Assembly: GCA_964637875.1 (NCBI GenBank) | Contig: CAZWXK010000005.1 | Location: forward strand, 17,924-81,923 | From: UBA5972 sp964637875 | GTDB lineage: Bacteria; Pseudomonadota; Alphaproteobacteria; Rhodobacterales; Rhodobacteraceae | Direction of reading: 5' to 3' | Length of the DNA: 64,000 bases | Shown here: positions 10,086-18,122 of the stretch, in pieces | Position numbering within the stretch: the stretch's first letter is position 1 | Layout: each line of letters opens with the position of its first letter | Translations under genes and position numbers: made by a program | The notes under the pieces: generated by a model | What the model saw: the letters and a program-made list of their open reading frames with translations, nothing else | Databases searched by the model: none | Told to the model about the DNA's origin: nothing

Positions 10086-10655
10086 TCACCCGGCCCCGGC
10101 ACGACCGGACGCCCGGCCGAGCGCCCGGCGCAGGCGCGTCAGGCGTGCCTTTTTCAACAACGCCCCACGGTCGAGCCGGCCGTCCGACATCCGGCAGGCG
10201 CGCCCGAGCACCCTGTCCAGCACGGCGTGCAGAATCACGGGCCGCTCCTCCAGGGCCGCCACCAGAAAGGCATCGGGATCGAGGCGGCGCAGACCATGCC
10301 TTGCCAGGGTGCGGGTGGGAAAGTCGCGCCGGTTGAGGGTAAGTATCCCGTCCGCCCCGCCGGCTATCGCGGTGGCCAGCACATGGCGATCATCCGCATC
10401 CGGCAGCGATATGCGCGATTCGATGGCCGGGGCCGGGGCGATCTCGGCCATGGGCCAGCGCGCGCGCAGCAGCGCGATCTCGGCACGCGCAAGGGCGGCA
10501 TGTTCGGGCAGGTTGCGGGCAACCGCCCGGCCCCATTCCGAAAGGATGCGTGCCGACCACAACGGCTGAAAGGCGCCTTCGGCCGCAAGGCCCACAATGA
10601 TTTCGCGCAACACCGTGGGATAGAGCACGCAGGCGTCGATCACCACCCGCATCAT
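10086..10655 (-). CDS. PIN domain protein (RSP_2648 family)
   Basis: This 189-residue protein starts MMRVVIDACVLYP, with the first PIN acidic residue at Asp7. The later acidic cluster DADDRHVLATA and the NRRDF segment complete a PIN-like nuclease fold. The ATG overlaps the stop of the upstream RlmI-like gene as ATGA, which fixes the start and indicates translational coupling. No antitoxin-like partner gene is adjacent, so this looks like the conserved stand-alone alphaproteobacterial PIN family. Its target RNA is unknown. The C-terminal 40 residues are arginine-rich and low in complexity. Confidence 0.8.
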   Translation of the reverse strand: MMRVVIDACVLYPTVLREIIVGLAAEGAFQPLWSARILSEWGRAVARNLPEHAALARAEIALLRARWPMAEIAPAPAIESRISLPDADDRHVLATAIAGGADGILTLNRRDFPTRTLARHGLRRLDPDAFLVAALEERPVILHAVLDRVLGRACRMSDGRLDRGALLKKARLTRLRRALGRASGRAGAG

Positions 10656-11854
10656 GCCAGCCTGAAAAACAGCGCCTTGAGATAGGCCGATTCGGCCAGC
10701 TGCGGGTGCTGCGGGTGGTCGGGCCCGCTCGATCCCGCATGGATCAGTTGGGCATCGCCCCGCCCGGCCCGGCCGATACCCCGGATCGAGGCTGCCCGGA
10801 AACGCGGCGGATCCACGGCATGCGAGCAGGAACACAACACCAGAAAACCCCCCGGCGCAACCAGCGAGGCCCCCAGACGCGCAACCCTTTCATAGGCACG
10901 CAATCCCGCCTCGACCGCGGGTCGGGCCGGCGCGAATGCGGGCGGATCGCAGATCACCAGATCGAATTGCCGCCCCTCGGCGGCAAGGGCGGCCATCACC
11001 TCGAAGGCATCGCCCCGGATGGTAGCGAAGCGGCCGGCGAATCCCGATGCCTCGGCCCCCCGCGCGGCCAGTTCCAGCGCCGCCTGCGAGGCATCGACCG
11101 CATCGGCCCGCCTGGCCCCGCCCGCCAGCGCGGCCAGGGCAAAGCCCCCCACATGGGTGAACACGTCGAGAACCGAGCCCCCACGCGCCAGGCGGGCGGC
11201 AAAGGCGTGATTGTCGCGCTGGTCATAGAACAGGCCGGTTTTCTGCCCCTGCTCGAGATCGGCAAGATAGGTGGCCCCGTTCATGGGCACCGCGATCGGC
11301 CCGTCCAGCGTTCCGCGGATGACCTCGAGCCTTTCGGCAAGGCCCTCGATCTTGCGCGCGCGCCCCATCCCGTTCATCACCACGGTGGTGATCCCGTCCA
11401 GCCCGATCAGCGCGTCGGCCAGGTCGTTGATGCGCGCATCCGCCCAGGCCGCGTTGGGCTGGATTGCCGCGACCGCGCCGAAACGGTCGATCACGACCCC
11501 GGGCAGGCCGTCGGCCTCGGCATGGGCAAGGCGGTAGAACGGCGCGTCATACAGGCGCGCGCGCAGTGCCAGGGCCTGTTGCAGACGGTGCCGGAACCAG
11601 CCGCGATCGATGCGCGCACCCAGATCGCGATCGAGCATCCGGCAGACGATGCGCGACTGGGCATTGAAGGCGGCAAGGCCCAGGCTCGCGCCGTCATGAG
11701 CGCGCAGCTCGACGATTTCGCCCGCCGGTATCCGCCGGCTGCGCCGGTCGAGCACCACCTCGTCGGCAAAGACCCAGGGCGCGCCGAAACGCACCCTCTG
11801 GGGCGACTTGTTGGGGCGCATGCGGATGACGGGGCGTGAGGTCAGACTGTTCAT
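10652..11854 (-). CDS. Class I SAM-dependent rRNA methyltransferase (RlmI-like)
   Basis: The 400-residue protein has an N-terminal PUA-like RNA-binding domain (about residues 8-75), a middle RlmI-type extension and a Rossmann methyltransferase. The SAM loop reads VLDVFTHVGGFALAA and the catalytic motif is CDPPAFAP. The C-terminal CSCSHAVDP is also typical of the RlmI/RlmK family, which makes m5C in 23S rRNA. In this fold the reaction uses a conserved Cys; several candidates are present. It is probably co-transcribed with the PIN gene, whose start overlaps its stop. The exact target base cannot be read from sequence. Confidence 0.87.
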   Translation of the reverse strand: MNSLTSRPVIRMRPNKSPQRVRFGAPWVFADEVVLDRRSRRIPAGEIVELRAHDGASLGLAAFNAQSRIVCRMLDRDLGARIDRGWFRHRLQQALALRARLYDAPFYRLAHAEADGLPGVVIDRFGAVAAIQPNAAWADARINDLADALIGLDGITTVVMNGMGRARKIEGLAERLEVIRGTLDGPIAVPMNGATYLADLEQGQKTGLFYDQRDNHAFAARLARGGSVLDVFTHVGGFALAALAGGARRADAVDASQAALELAARGAEASGFAGRFATIRGDAFEVMAALAAEGRQFDLVICDPPAFAPARPAVEAGLRAYERVARLGASLVAPGGFLVLCSCSHAVDPPRFRAASIRGIGRAGRGDAQLIHAGSSGPDHPQHPQLAESAYLKALFFRLA

Positions 11855-11930
11855 GCCCCCTCCTAGCGCGATCGGGGCATGATCTCAATGCGACCGCGAT
11901 ACCGCGCGCCGCCCCGCACCCGCGCCCGTC

Positions 11931-12568
11931 TCAGCTCCCGTCGGGGGTGGCGTGGCGGGCGACCTGTTCGATACGGGCATCCATCGGATCGNNNNNNNNN
12001 NNNNNNNNNNNNNNNNNNNNNNNNNNNNNNNNNNNNNNNNNNNNNNNNNNNNNNNNNNNNNNNNNNNNNNNNNNNNNNNNNNNNNNNNNNNCCCGTCGGG
12101 GGTGGCGTGGCGGGCGACCTGTTCGATACGGGCATCCATCGGATCGATCACGCGAAAGGTTTCGCGCACGCCGGATTCGGTCAGGCTGCGCATCACCGTC
12201 AAAAGGGTATTGTCGTCCAGATCGGCGCACAGCTCGGCCATGTGGGCCAGTTCCTCATGCGCGACCGGCAAGGCCGCCTCGATCGAGGGCGCGCCCCAAT
12301 AGGCCACGAAATGCCGCGCCAGCACGGCCGCCAGATGGTCGTGTTCCTCGGCGGTGATCGGCGCGACCGCGACAAAGGTTGCGCGGCCGAAACTGTCCAG
12401 CCCCAGCCAGCCATTGGCAAAGGCCTGACGCGCCTTTCCGACAAGGTCGTCCTCGGTCCAGTTGGAAAACTCGAACCCCCCGCTGATGGCCCATTCCCCC
12501 GGCCGTGCGGGGTTGTGAAAGACGTGACTGTCGCTTTCGTCCAGGTGGATCGTACGGGCAAGTTTCAT
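11931..12568 (-). CDS. DUF6505 family protein (interrupted by an assembly gap)
   Basis: This small Rhodobacterales protein has no known activity. It begins MKLARTIHLDESDSHVF, and the ATG overlaps the stop of the ligase-like gene (ATGA). The gap at 11992-12091 interrupts the 3' end. As written the frame is broken, but joining the identical 55-bp flanks gives an uninterrupted 160-residue protein ending ATPDGS at a stop at 11931. The gene is the last member of a tightly coupled set (DUF6494, mrp, ligase-like, DUF6505) that accompanies formate dehydrogenase in this family of bacteria, so a role in enzyme maturation is plausible but inferred only from context. Confidence 0.82.
11992..12091. other. 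Assembly gap (100 N) with identical 55-bp flanks
   Basis: The 55 bases before the gap (11937-11991) are identical to the 55 bases after it (12092-12146). Overlapping them removes 155 positions and makes the DUF6505 length divisible by three (483 nt). A placeholder between overlapping contig ends is the simplest reading. The overlap length would match a de Bruijn k-mer. Confidence 0.95.
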
Positions 12569-13359
12569 GTCTCATCCTCGTTTTCCAGAACCGAGACCAG
12601 CGGAATCGTGACCCGCCCCGCCCCGGTTTTCAGGCGCATGGCGAAATCGGGCTCGACCCCCTCGAACAGCCCGCTTCGGGGCGTGCCCCGGTCATCGACC
12701 GCGATCGTGCTGCCGATCCCCTCGACCAGGCCATGCCAGGCCTGAAACAGGGGGTCGCGCGCACCGTCCTGCAACGCGTTCAGCCAGATCAGGCTGTGGC
12801 GTGCCCAGCTCTCGAGCAGCTGCGCGGGCAGGATGTCGCCACAGCCCTCCTCGGCCAGCGAGGTGCGGTCGGGTATCCGACCCGGTTCGACACCTGCGGG
12901 CAATGCCAGCCAGAGGTCGAGCCCGATCACCAGCCAGCCGGGAATCCGGCGCGCGTCGCGGGTGTCGGCGATGGCCCGCAACCGGCCACAGGAGGCGCCG
13001 TTCAGACGGATCCCTCCCTGCCATGTCAGATAGACGGCGGTCTCGGGCGGGGCCAGTTCGCCCATGGCGTTCTGAAAGCCCACGCCACAGGCAACCAGCG
13101 CGGCAACGGCCGATTCAAGCGCCTCCTCGGGCGCCAGCACCAGCGCCGCGCGCAGCCTGTCAGGCGCGATGTCGTGGGCGATCAGGCCTGCATCCGTTCC
13201 CCGCGCGGCCTCGTGCCGGGCCACGGCAAGCGGATCGAGCCCGCCCGTGGCCACGGCCCTGAACAGGGGCGGCAGGCGGAGCCCGGCGATGTCGCCCATG
13301 CCCGATGCATCATCCATGCCCGGTACCGTATCTGGGCTGTCGCAACCGCGCGCCATCAT
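12565..13359 (-). CDS. Biotin/lipoate A/B protein ligase family protein (DUF4444 type)
   Basis: The 264-residue protein has the BPL/LplA/LipB fold signature: LPPLFRAVATGGLDPLAVA at the start of the catalytic domain, WQGGIRLNGASCGRLRA in the substrate-binding core, and a small C-terminal domain. Members attach biotin, lipoate or a related acyl group to a protein lysine. Strictly conserved catalytic residues cannot be confirmed by eye. It overlaps mrp upstream and DUF6505 downstream by 4 bp each (ATGA), so the three are translated as a unit. No carrier protein or lipoyl-domain protein lies nearby. A maturation role for the neighbouring formate dehydrogenase complex is an inference from conserved neighbourhood. 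The first ATG (13359) was used. Confidence 0.75.
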   Translation of the reverse strand: MMARGCDSPDTVPGMDDASGMGDIAGLRLPPLFRAVATGGLDPLAVARHEAARGTDAGLIAHDIAPDRLRAALVLAPEEALESAVAALVACGVGFQNAMGELAPPETAVYLTWQGGIRLNGASCGRLRAIADTRDARRIPGWLVIGLDLWLALPAGVEPGRIPDRTSLAEEGCGDILPAQLLESWARHSLIWLNALQDGARDPLFQAWHGLVEGIGSTIAVDDRGTPRSGLFEGVEPDFAMRLKTGAGRVTIPLVSVLENEDET

Positions 13360-14420
13360 GCCTGCCCCATCTCGACCAGCCGGCGCGCAAGCGCGCGAAA
13401 GGCATGGGCCTGCGGGCTGTCCGGTTTCGACGCCACGATCGGCGCGCCACCATCCGAGGCCCGGCGGATATCCAGATGCAGCGGCAGTTCGGCCAGCAGG
13501 GGCACAGCCAGCCGCGCGGCCTCGTCCCGCACGCCGCCATGGCCGAAGGTGTGTTCTTCATGGCCGCAATTCGAACAGATATGGGTGGACATGTTCTCGA
13601 CCATGCCGATGATTTCGACCCCCATCTTGCGGAACATGTCGATCCCCTTGCGGGCATCCAGCAGGGCGACATCCTGGGGGGTCGAGACGATGATCGCGCC
13701 GTCCAGCCGCACCTTCTGGGCCAGGGTCATCTGGACATCGCCCGTTCCCGGCGGCAAATCGACCAGCAGGATGTCGAGCGCGCCCCACTGGACCTGGTTC
13801 AGCATCTGCTGCAACGCCCCCATCAGCATGGGACCGCGCCAGATGACGGCCTCGTCCTCGGGCGTCATCAGGCCGATCGACATCATCGTAACCCCGTGAT
13901 TGCGCAGGGGCAGGATGATCTTGCCGTCGGGCGAGGCGGGGCGGCCCGACACCCCCAGCATGCGCGGCTGGCTGGGGCCGAACACATCGGCGTCCAGCAG
14001 ACCGACCCGCCGCCCCTCGGCCGCCAGCGCCACCGCAAGATTGCTGGACAGCGTCGATTTTCCGACCCCGCCCTTGCCCGATGCGATGGCGATGACATGA
14101 TCCACGCCCGGCAGATCCTGCGGCCCCTTGCCGGCGGGTTTCGCCCGCCCCAGATCGGGCGGGGGCGTCGGCGTCGCCTGGGCGGTGGTCACGACCGATA
14201 CCCCTTCGACCCCGTCCAGGGCGGCCAGCGCCGCGCGTGCCGCAGCGGCAAGGGACTCGAGCTGTTCGGCGCTTTCGCCCGCGCCCTCGATCACGAACCG
14301 CACCTGCCCGCCCTCGATCACCAGCGCGCGCACCATGCCGGCACTGACGATATCACCCCCGCCCGAGGGTGCCGTAATGGCCCCGAGCGCCGCGAGAATG
14401 TCCTTGCGCGTCACAGCCAT
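13356..14420 (-). CDS. mrp: Mrp/NBP35 family iron-sulfur cluster carrier ATPase
   Basis: This 354-residue P-loop protein assembles or carries Fe-S clusters in the cytoplasm. Residues 1-80 form an N-terminal DUF59-like domain. The deviant Walker A motif is GKGGVGKSTLSSNLA, followed by LLDADVFGPSQPRMLG, and the cluster-binding C-X2-C motif is ICSNCGHEEHTFG. Length is normal for ApbC/Mrp. The ATG at 14420 was chosen because MAVTRKDILAALG is the conserved family start; the open frame continues upstream without homology. It lies 34 bp downstream of DUF6494 and overlaps the ligase-like gene. The many Fe-S proteins across the divergent spacer are plausible clients. Confidence 0.92.
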   Translation of the reverse strand: MAVTRKDILAALGAITAPSGGGDIVSAGMVRALVIEGGQVRFVIEGAGESAEQLESLAAAARAALAALDGVEGVSVVTTAQATPTPPPDLGRAKPAGKGPQDLPGVDHVIAIASGKGGVGKSTLSSNLAVALAAEGRRVGLLDADVFGPSQPRMLGVSGRPASPDGKIILPLRNHGVTMMSIGLMTPEDEAVIWRGPMLMGALQQMLNQVQWGALDILLVDLPPGTGDVQMTLAQKVRLDGAIIVSTPQDVALLDARKGIDMFRKMGVEIIGMVENMSTHICSNCGHEEHTFGHGGVRDEAARLAVPLLAELPLHLDIRRASDGGAPIVASKPDSPQAHAFRALARRLVEMGQA

Positions 14421-14454
14421 GCGAAAGCCCCCCCTGGCCTGGTCGTGTCTTGCG

Positions 14455-14655
14455 TCATTCGGCGCCCGCGATCTTGCCCTCGACCACATGTTCCAGGTCG
14501 AGCCCGTCGATGGTCAGCACCACACGCGCCCTGAATTCGCGCCCGCGCGTTGCCCCGGTTCCGGCCTTGCGCATGGCGTCCTCGATCGCCTTTTGCGAGG
14601 TCACGCCGACCTGTTTGAGAAATTTGCGCATGGTCATGTTGAAATCGTCGCTCAT
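14455..14655 (-). CDS. DUF6494 family small protein
   Basis: This 66-residue protein (MSDDFNMTMRKFLKQVGVTS...) matches the DUF6494 family, which is known from sequence but not function. The middle is helical, followed by a beta-rich GREFRARVVLTIDGLDLEH segment. It is the first gene of the minus-strand set leading into mrp. AAAGGAAAG precedes the ATG at 14655. An 8-bp-arm palindrome sits 24 bp upstream in the spacer shared with the divergent cytochrome gene. Confidence 0.82.
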   Translation of the reverse strand: MSDDFNMTMRKFLKQVGVTSQKAIEDAMRKAGTGATRGREFRARVVLTIDGLDLEHVVEGKIAGAE

Positions 14656-14678
14656 GACATCTTTCCTTTCTTTGGTTT

Positions 14679-14697
14679 GACCCGGGCCGCCCGGGTC
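14679..14697. promoter_or_regulatory. Perfect inverted repeat in the DUF6494/cytochrome divergent spacer
   Basis: GACCCGGG and CCCGGGTC are separated by CCG in the 82-bp spacer between two divergent genes of the formate dehydrogenase locus. It could be an operator for both promoters or an RNA hairpin in the 5' leader of either gene. No poly-T follows on either side, so it is not an obvious terminator. Confidence 0.5.
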
Positions 14698-14737
14698 GCC
14701 TAGAGATTGAAGAATCGATCACCGCCGGAGGCCCGCC

Positions 14738-15637
14738 ATGCCCATCACCCCGATCTCCAGCATCAACGCCCTGTTTCGCGTTTTCCTCGGCACGCTTGCG
14801 CTGCTGTTCCTGTGGCCCGGATTCGGGTCGGTAGGCATATCGGCGGGCGTATCGGGCCGCGCCATGGCCCAGAAGGCCCCTGCGCGCCCGCTTGTTCGCC
14901 CGCTTGTTCTGGCGGCGAGCCCGGCGTTGATCGACAGCGGGTTCCTGGGCTTTCTCCTGCCCAGGTTCTCGTTGAAGACCGGGATTGACATCGACGTTCA
15001 ACCCATTGATTCTAAATATACAAACCCGCCCGAAATCCCCCCGGGGGCGAGCCTTTCCCTGATCGAAATCGGCACGGATACGACGGGCGGAACCGTTGTG
15101 ATCACAGAGAGGTCCGACGATGCCCAACCCCGGAAATTCGCCCTGTTCCTGGCGCCCGCTGCCCCTGCGGGTGCACAGGATTTTCTGCGCTGGCTGAAAT
15201 CCGAAATCGGCCGGCGCACGATCGGCCAGTTCCGCCGCGATGGCAGGCAGGTCTTTGCCCCGCCCGACAAGGCCAGTGCCGCCGCCGCGGCCATCGTTTT
15301 CAGCGGCGATGTCGGGCGCGGCCGGAAGCTGTCCTATCTGAATTGCGGGCGCTGCCACGTGATCGGGCCGCGCAACCGGATGGCGGGGATCGGCTCGACC
15401 CCGTCCTTTTCGGCCCTGCGGGCGCTGGGCGACTGGCGCGCGCGTTTTCTCAGCTTTTACAGCCGCAACCCCCACCCGGCGGTGGTAGAGGTCGAAAACC
15501 TGTCCCCCCAACGCAGCGAGGCGCATACCACACCGATGAGCCCGGTCGTCATCACCCGGGACGAATTCAACGATATCCTTGCCTTCGTGGCGTCGATCAA
15601 GCCGGCCAACCTGGGGGCACCGATCGCGCATCAGTGA
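14738..15637 (+). CDS. Periplasmic c-type cytochrome with a TupA-like binding-protein N-terminal half
   Basis: The 299-residue protein has a signal peptide (about 1-45). Residues 58-92 resemble the start of TupA tungstate-binding proteins (ALIDSGFLGFLLPRFSLKTG), and residues 146-176 resemble their C-terminus (QDFLRWLKSEIGRRTIGQF). The middle of a normal binding protein is much reduced. The Thr/Ser-rich oxyanion loop of TupA is here ASPALIDSG, so anion binding may be lost. The C-terminal third is cytochrome c: CGRCH haem site (Cys203-His207) and a likely Met ligand at 267 (TTPMSPVV). The gene is divergent from DUF6494 and overlaps the convergent polyferredoxin gene by 7 bp at the 3' end. A role in electron transfer or metal-oxyanion sensing for the formate dehydrogenase is inference. 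Confidence 0.75.
   Translation: MPITPISSINALFRVFLGTLALLFLWPGFGSVGISAGVSGRAMAQKAPARPLVRPLVLAASPALIDSGFLGFLLPRFSLKTGIDIDVQPIDSKYTNPPEIPPGASLSLIEIGTDTTGGTVVITERSDDAQPRKFALFLAPAAPAGAQDFLRWLKSEIGRRTIGQFRRDGRQVFAPPDKASAAAAAIVFSGDVGRGRKLSYLNCGRCHVIGPRNRMAGIGSTPSFSALRALGDWRARFLSFYSRNPHPAVVEVENLSPQRSEAHTTPMSPVVITRDEFNDILAFVASIKPANLGAPIAHQ
14885..14908. repeat. 12-bp direct repeat in the cytochrome gene
   Basis: Two adjacent copies of CGCCCGCTTGTT encode Arg-Pro-Leu-Val twice, just after the predicted signal-peptide cleavage region. The unit is in frame. Confidence 0.8.
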
Positions 15638-17676
15638 TCCCTGCGGGTGCGGCCGTCGCGCCTGCCGAGCGCCGGCTGTTCGTACTGCGCATCATCCGGG
15701 GCATCCGGGCGCAGCGGGCTGTCCTGGGCGTCATACAGCGCGCGCACGCGGCAATCGTCGCACATCTGGATGACGCGCGCCTGTTGCGAGCTGGCAAACA
15801 TCGGGTGCTTGCCGGCAAGCTGGTCGATGATACGCTCGACCGTCGATTTCACCCCGAAGGGCCTGCCGCATTCGATGCAGGCAAAGGGCTCTTCTTCGAC
15901 CACGACCTGCTGGGCAAGCGCCCGGTCGGAAAGGTCCATGCGGGGCTGCAAGGCGATCGCATCCTCGGGGCAGGCGCGCGCACAGATGCCGCATTGCAGG
16001 CAGGCATCCTCCTGAAAGCGCAGCTGAGGCCTGTCGGGATTGGCATCCAGCGCCCCGCTCGGGCAGAGCGACGCGCATGACAGGCACAGCGTGCATTTCT
16101 GCGTATCGACCGCGACCGCTCCATAGGGCGCGCCATCAGGCAGGGGCAAGGGCGTATCGGGGGGGGTCTCGGGCGCATCTGTCGTCGCGGCGACAATGGC
16201 GCGGGCCGCAAGGCGTGCGATCTGTCGCCTGCTGCCCAGCCCCAGCACGGGCGGACACAACGGCGCCTGCCGCGCGACCCGCAGCCGCTCGGCCAGCTGC
16301 GCGGGGTCGTCAAGGTCGAGCAGGCGGATCCGCCCGCCACCGGCAATTGCCTCGGCCAGGGCCTGTTCTCGCGTGATCGTCTCACGGTCGGCCCCGGGCG
16401 ACAGAAGGATATCGACCGCACCAAAACCGCCGGCCAGCGCGGCCAGCATCTCGGCATGGCCGAACGAGGCCAGCGCGGCGATGCCAAAGGGAATCACGTC
16501 ATGGGGCAAACCGCGATCATACCGTGCACAGAGCGAGATCATTTCAGCCCCGAACGCGCCATCGTGAACCAGCAGCCTGGGCTGTTTTCCCCCTGCCTTT
16601 TCAAATGTTTCCGATATTGTCCTGAGACGTTGGAACAGGAATTCCCCCGCCGGCGCGTCATATCGTATCGCCCCGCTCGGACACAGCGCCGCACAGGCGC
16701 CGCAACCGGCACAGATCAACGGGTCGATCGCGACAAATTCGCCCGCCGGCGCAATCGCCCCGGTGGGACAGGCATCCAGACATCTGGAACAGCCATCGAT
16801 ACCGGCGCGGCCATGGGCGCAGAGCGGCTGGGCAAGGCGGACATAGAGCGGTTTTTCGAATTCGCCGACCAGCTGGGCCGCATCGAAGGCGGCCCGGGCA
16901 ACGGCGCGCGGATCGCCCGGATCGGCCCTGAGATAGCCGTCGCGTTTGTGCGGCGCCGGGAAAAGCGGCGTTCCCTTGCGCAGGTCCAGGATGATGTCGC
17001 AGGCCGTCCGGGCACCGTCGCGCGGCGGATCAAGGGTGAAATCGCCGCGCCCGGCGGGGTTGACGCGCTGCAACGCGTCGATATGTACGCTGAAATGCCC
17101 GAGTGTACCCTCGGCCCGGCGCAGACGCCCGACGACGAGCTCGAACGCCCGCGAAAGCGGCGGCGTATCGACCCGCTCGACCAGCACGGTGACGGCCAGG
17201 GCTGCCGACAGCTGTTCGGCAACGGGCACGGCGATATCGGCATCGCCCAGCACCAGACAGGTTCCGTCGGAATGCAGGTCCATCATGCGCATGGGCGGCG
17301 TGGCAAGCAGCGCATCGGCCACCAGCGCCGCCATTTTCGGGCCGGCCTGCGCGGCCTCGTCCGACCACCCGGCCCGGTCGCGCAGATCGACAAATGACGG
17401 CGCGGCGATCTGCGCGCCTTCCGCGTCGGCCTGCGCGCCCGTTTCGGCAGCGATCTCGGCTGCGATGTCCTCGAAAAAGACCTGCTCCTGCCGGCAGGCG
17501 ATGATCGCGTCCCCCTGAGAGATCGCCTCAGAGATCGCGTCCCGGGCGCGGGGTTCATCCCGGCCGCATAACGCGTGATGGATGGCCGAGCATTTCAGCC
17601 CGGTCGCCCCTTCGATCGCCTTCCTGTCGATCTGCTGCGTGCCCAGACAATCGCATAAAATCAGTCTCTTGGTCAT
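15631..17676 (-). CDS. Large 4Fe-4S polyferredoxin-like protein of the formate dehydrogenase locus
   Basis: This 681-residue cytoplasmic protein begins MTKRLILCDCLGTQ. Several ferredoxin-type motifs follow: CSRCLDACPTGAI, CAGCGACAALCPSGAI, CTLCLSCASLCPSGAL and CLQCGICARACPEDAI. Later Cys pairs (CIECGRP and CDDCR) may hold another metal. There is no signal peptide or membrane segment, so electrons are probably moved between soluble partners. Similar multi-cluster proteins sit beside DUF3305/DUF3306 and formate dehydrogenase genes in related bacteria, where they may deliver electrons or clusters during maturation. The ATG at 17676 has GGGAGAGG just upstream; the open frame extends further without conservation. 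Confidence 0.8.
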   Translation of the reverse strand: MTKRLILCDCLGTQQIDRKAIEGATGLKCSAIHHALCGRDEPRARDAISEAISQGDAIIACRQEQVFFEDIAAEIAAETGAQADAEGAQIAAPSFVDLRDRAGWSDEAAQAGPKMAALVADALLATPPMRMMDLHSDGTCLVLGDADIAVPVAEQLSAALAVTVLVERVDTPPLSRAFELVVGRLRRAEGTLGHFSVHIDALQRVNPAGRGDFTLDPPRDGARTACDIILDLRKGTPLFPAPHKRDGYLRADPGDPRAVARAAFDAAQLVGEFEKPLYVRLAQPLCAHGRAGIDGCSRCLDACPTGAIAPAGEFVAIDPLICAGCGACAALCPSGAIRYDAPAGEFLFQRLRTISETFEKAGGKQPRLLVHDGAFGAEMISLCARYDRGLPHDVIPFGIAALASFGHAEMLAALAGGFGAVDILLSPGADRETITREQALAEAIAGGGRIRLLDLDDPAQLAERLRVARQAPLCPPVLGLGSRRQIARLAARAIVAATTDAPETPPDTPLPLPDGAPYGAVAVDTQKCTLCLSCASLCPSGALDANPDRPQLRFQEDACLQCGICARACPEDAIALQPRMDLSDRALAQQVVVEEEPFACIECGRPFGVKSTVERIIDQLAGKHPMFASSQQARVIQMCDDCRVRALYDAQDSPLRPDAPDDAQYEQPALGRRDGRTRRDH

Positions 17677-18122
17677 GCCTCTCCCTGTTCTGGCCCTGGT
17701 TCCGGCCCTGATCGCGGCCAGCCGTTCCGATATGCTGCCGAGCGCGCCAACCATGTGATTCGCCCCTTTTGATAGGCGCCTTTCGATGGCTCCGTAAAGG
17801 ATTTTTGCACACGCCGGACATGGTGCGTGAGTCGCGAATCACCCCTTGGCCGGCGGGACCGGCGGGCAATAAAAAAATCCCGACAAAATGCCTCGGGCAA
17901 GCGATGTGGACATTTTGACCCTCGCCCTGCCCGCGCGTCGCCGCCCAGGGACGAATTGTCCGATTCCGAGCGTTCCGCCAGGGGGAATCTCGCCATCGGC
18001 GCGAAAAGATTTGATCCGCCTGGCGACAGGCCTCATTCTGAGCGCAGACAGGAACGGATCGCGGAAACGACATCGCAAAGGGGCCATGGCATGGAAAGCG
18101 TGGCACGGGAGAAACGGGCAGG
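17677..18122. promoter_or_regulatory. 446-bp divergent spacer between polyferredoxin and the fdh operon
   Basis: No gene is evident here. The spacer must hold promoters for the minus-strand polyferredoxin gene and for the plus-strand DUF3305-to-kinase series. It contains a spaced inverted repeat, GTGATTCGC at 17755-17763 and GCGAATCAC at 17834-17842. The 70-bp spacing suggests paired regulator sites with looping rather than one dimer site. No -24/-12 sigma-54 promoter was recognised. The response regulator encoded at the end of the operon is a natural candidate to bind here, but that is inference. Confidence 0.45.

Noticed and set aside
10086..10655. PIN gene as part of a toxin-antitoxin pair
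   Set aside because: Its partner is an RlmI-like methyltransferase, not an antitoxin, and the family is a conserved stand-alone one.
14679..14697. Terminator between DUF6494 and the cytochrome gene
   Set aside because: The genes diverge, so no transcript should end there, and no T-run follows either arm; an operator or leader hairpin is more likely.
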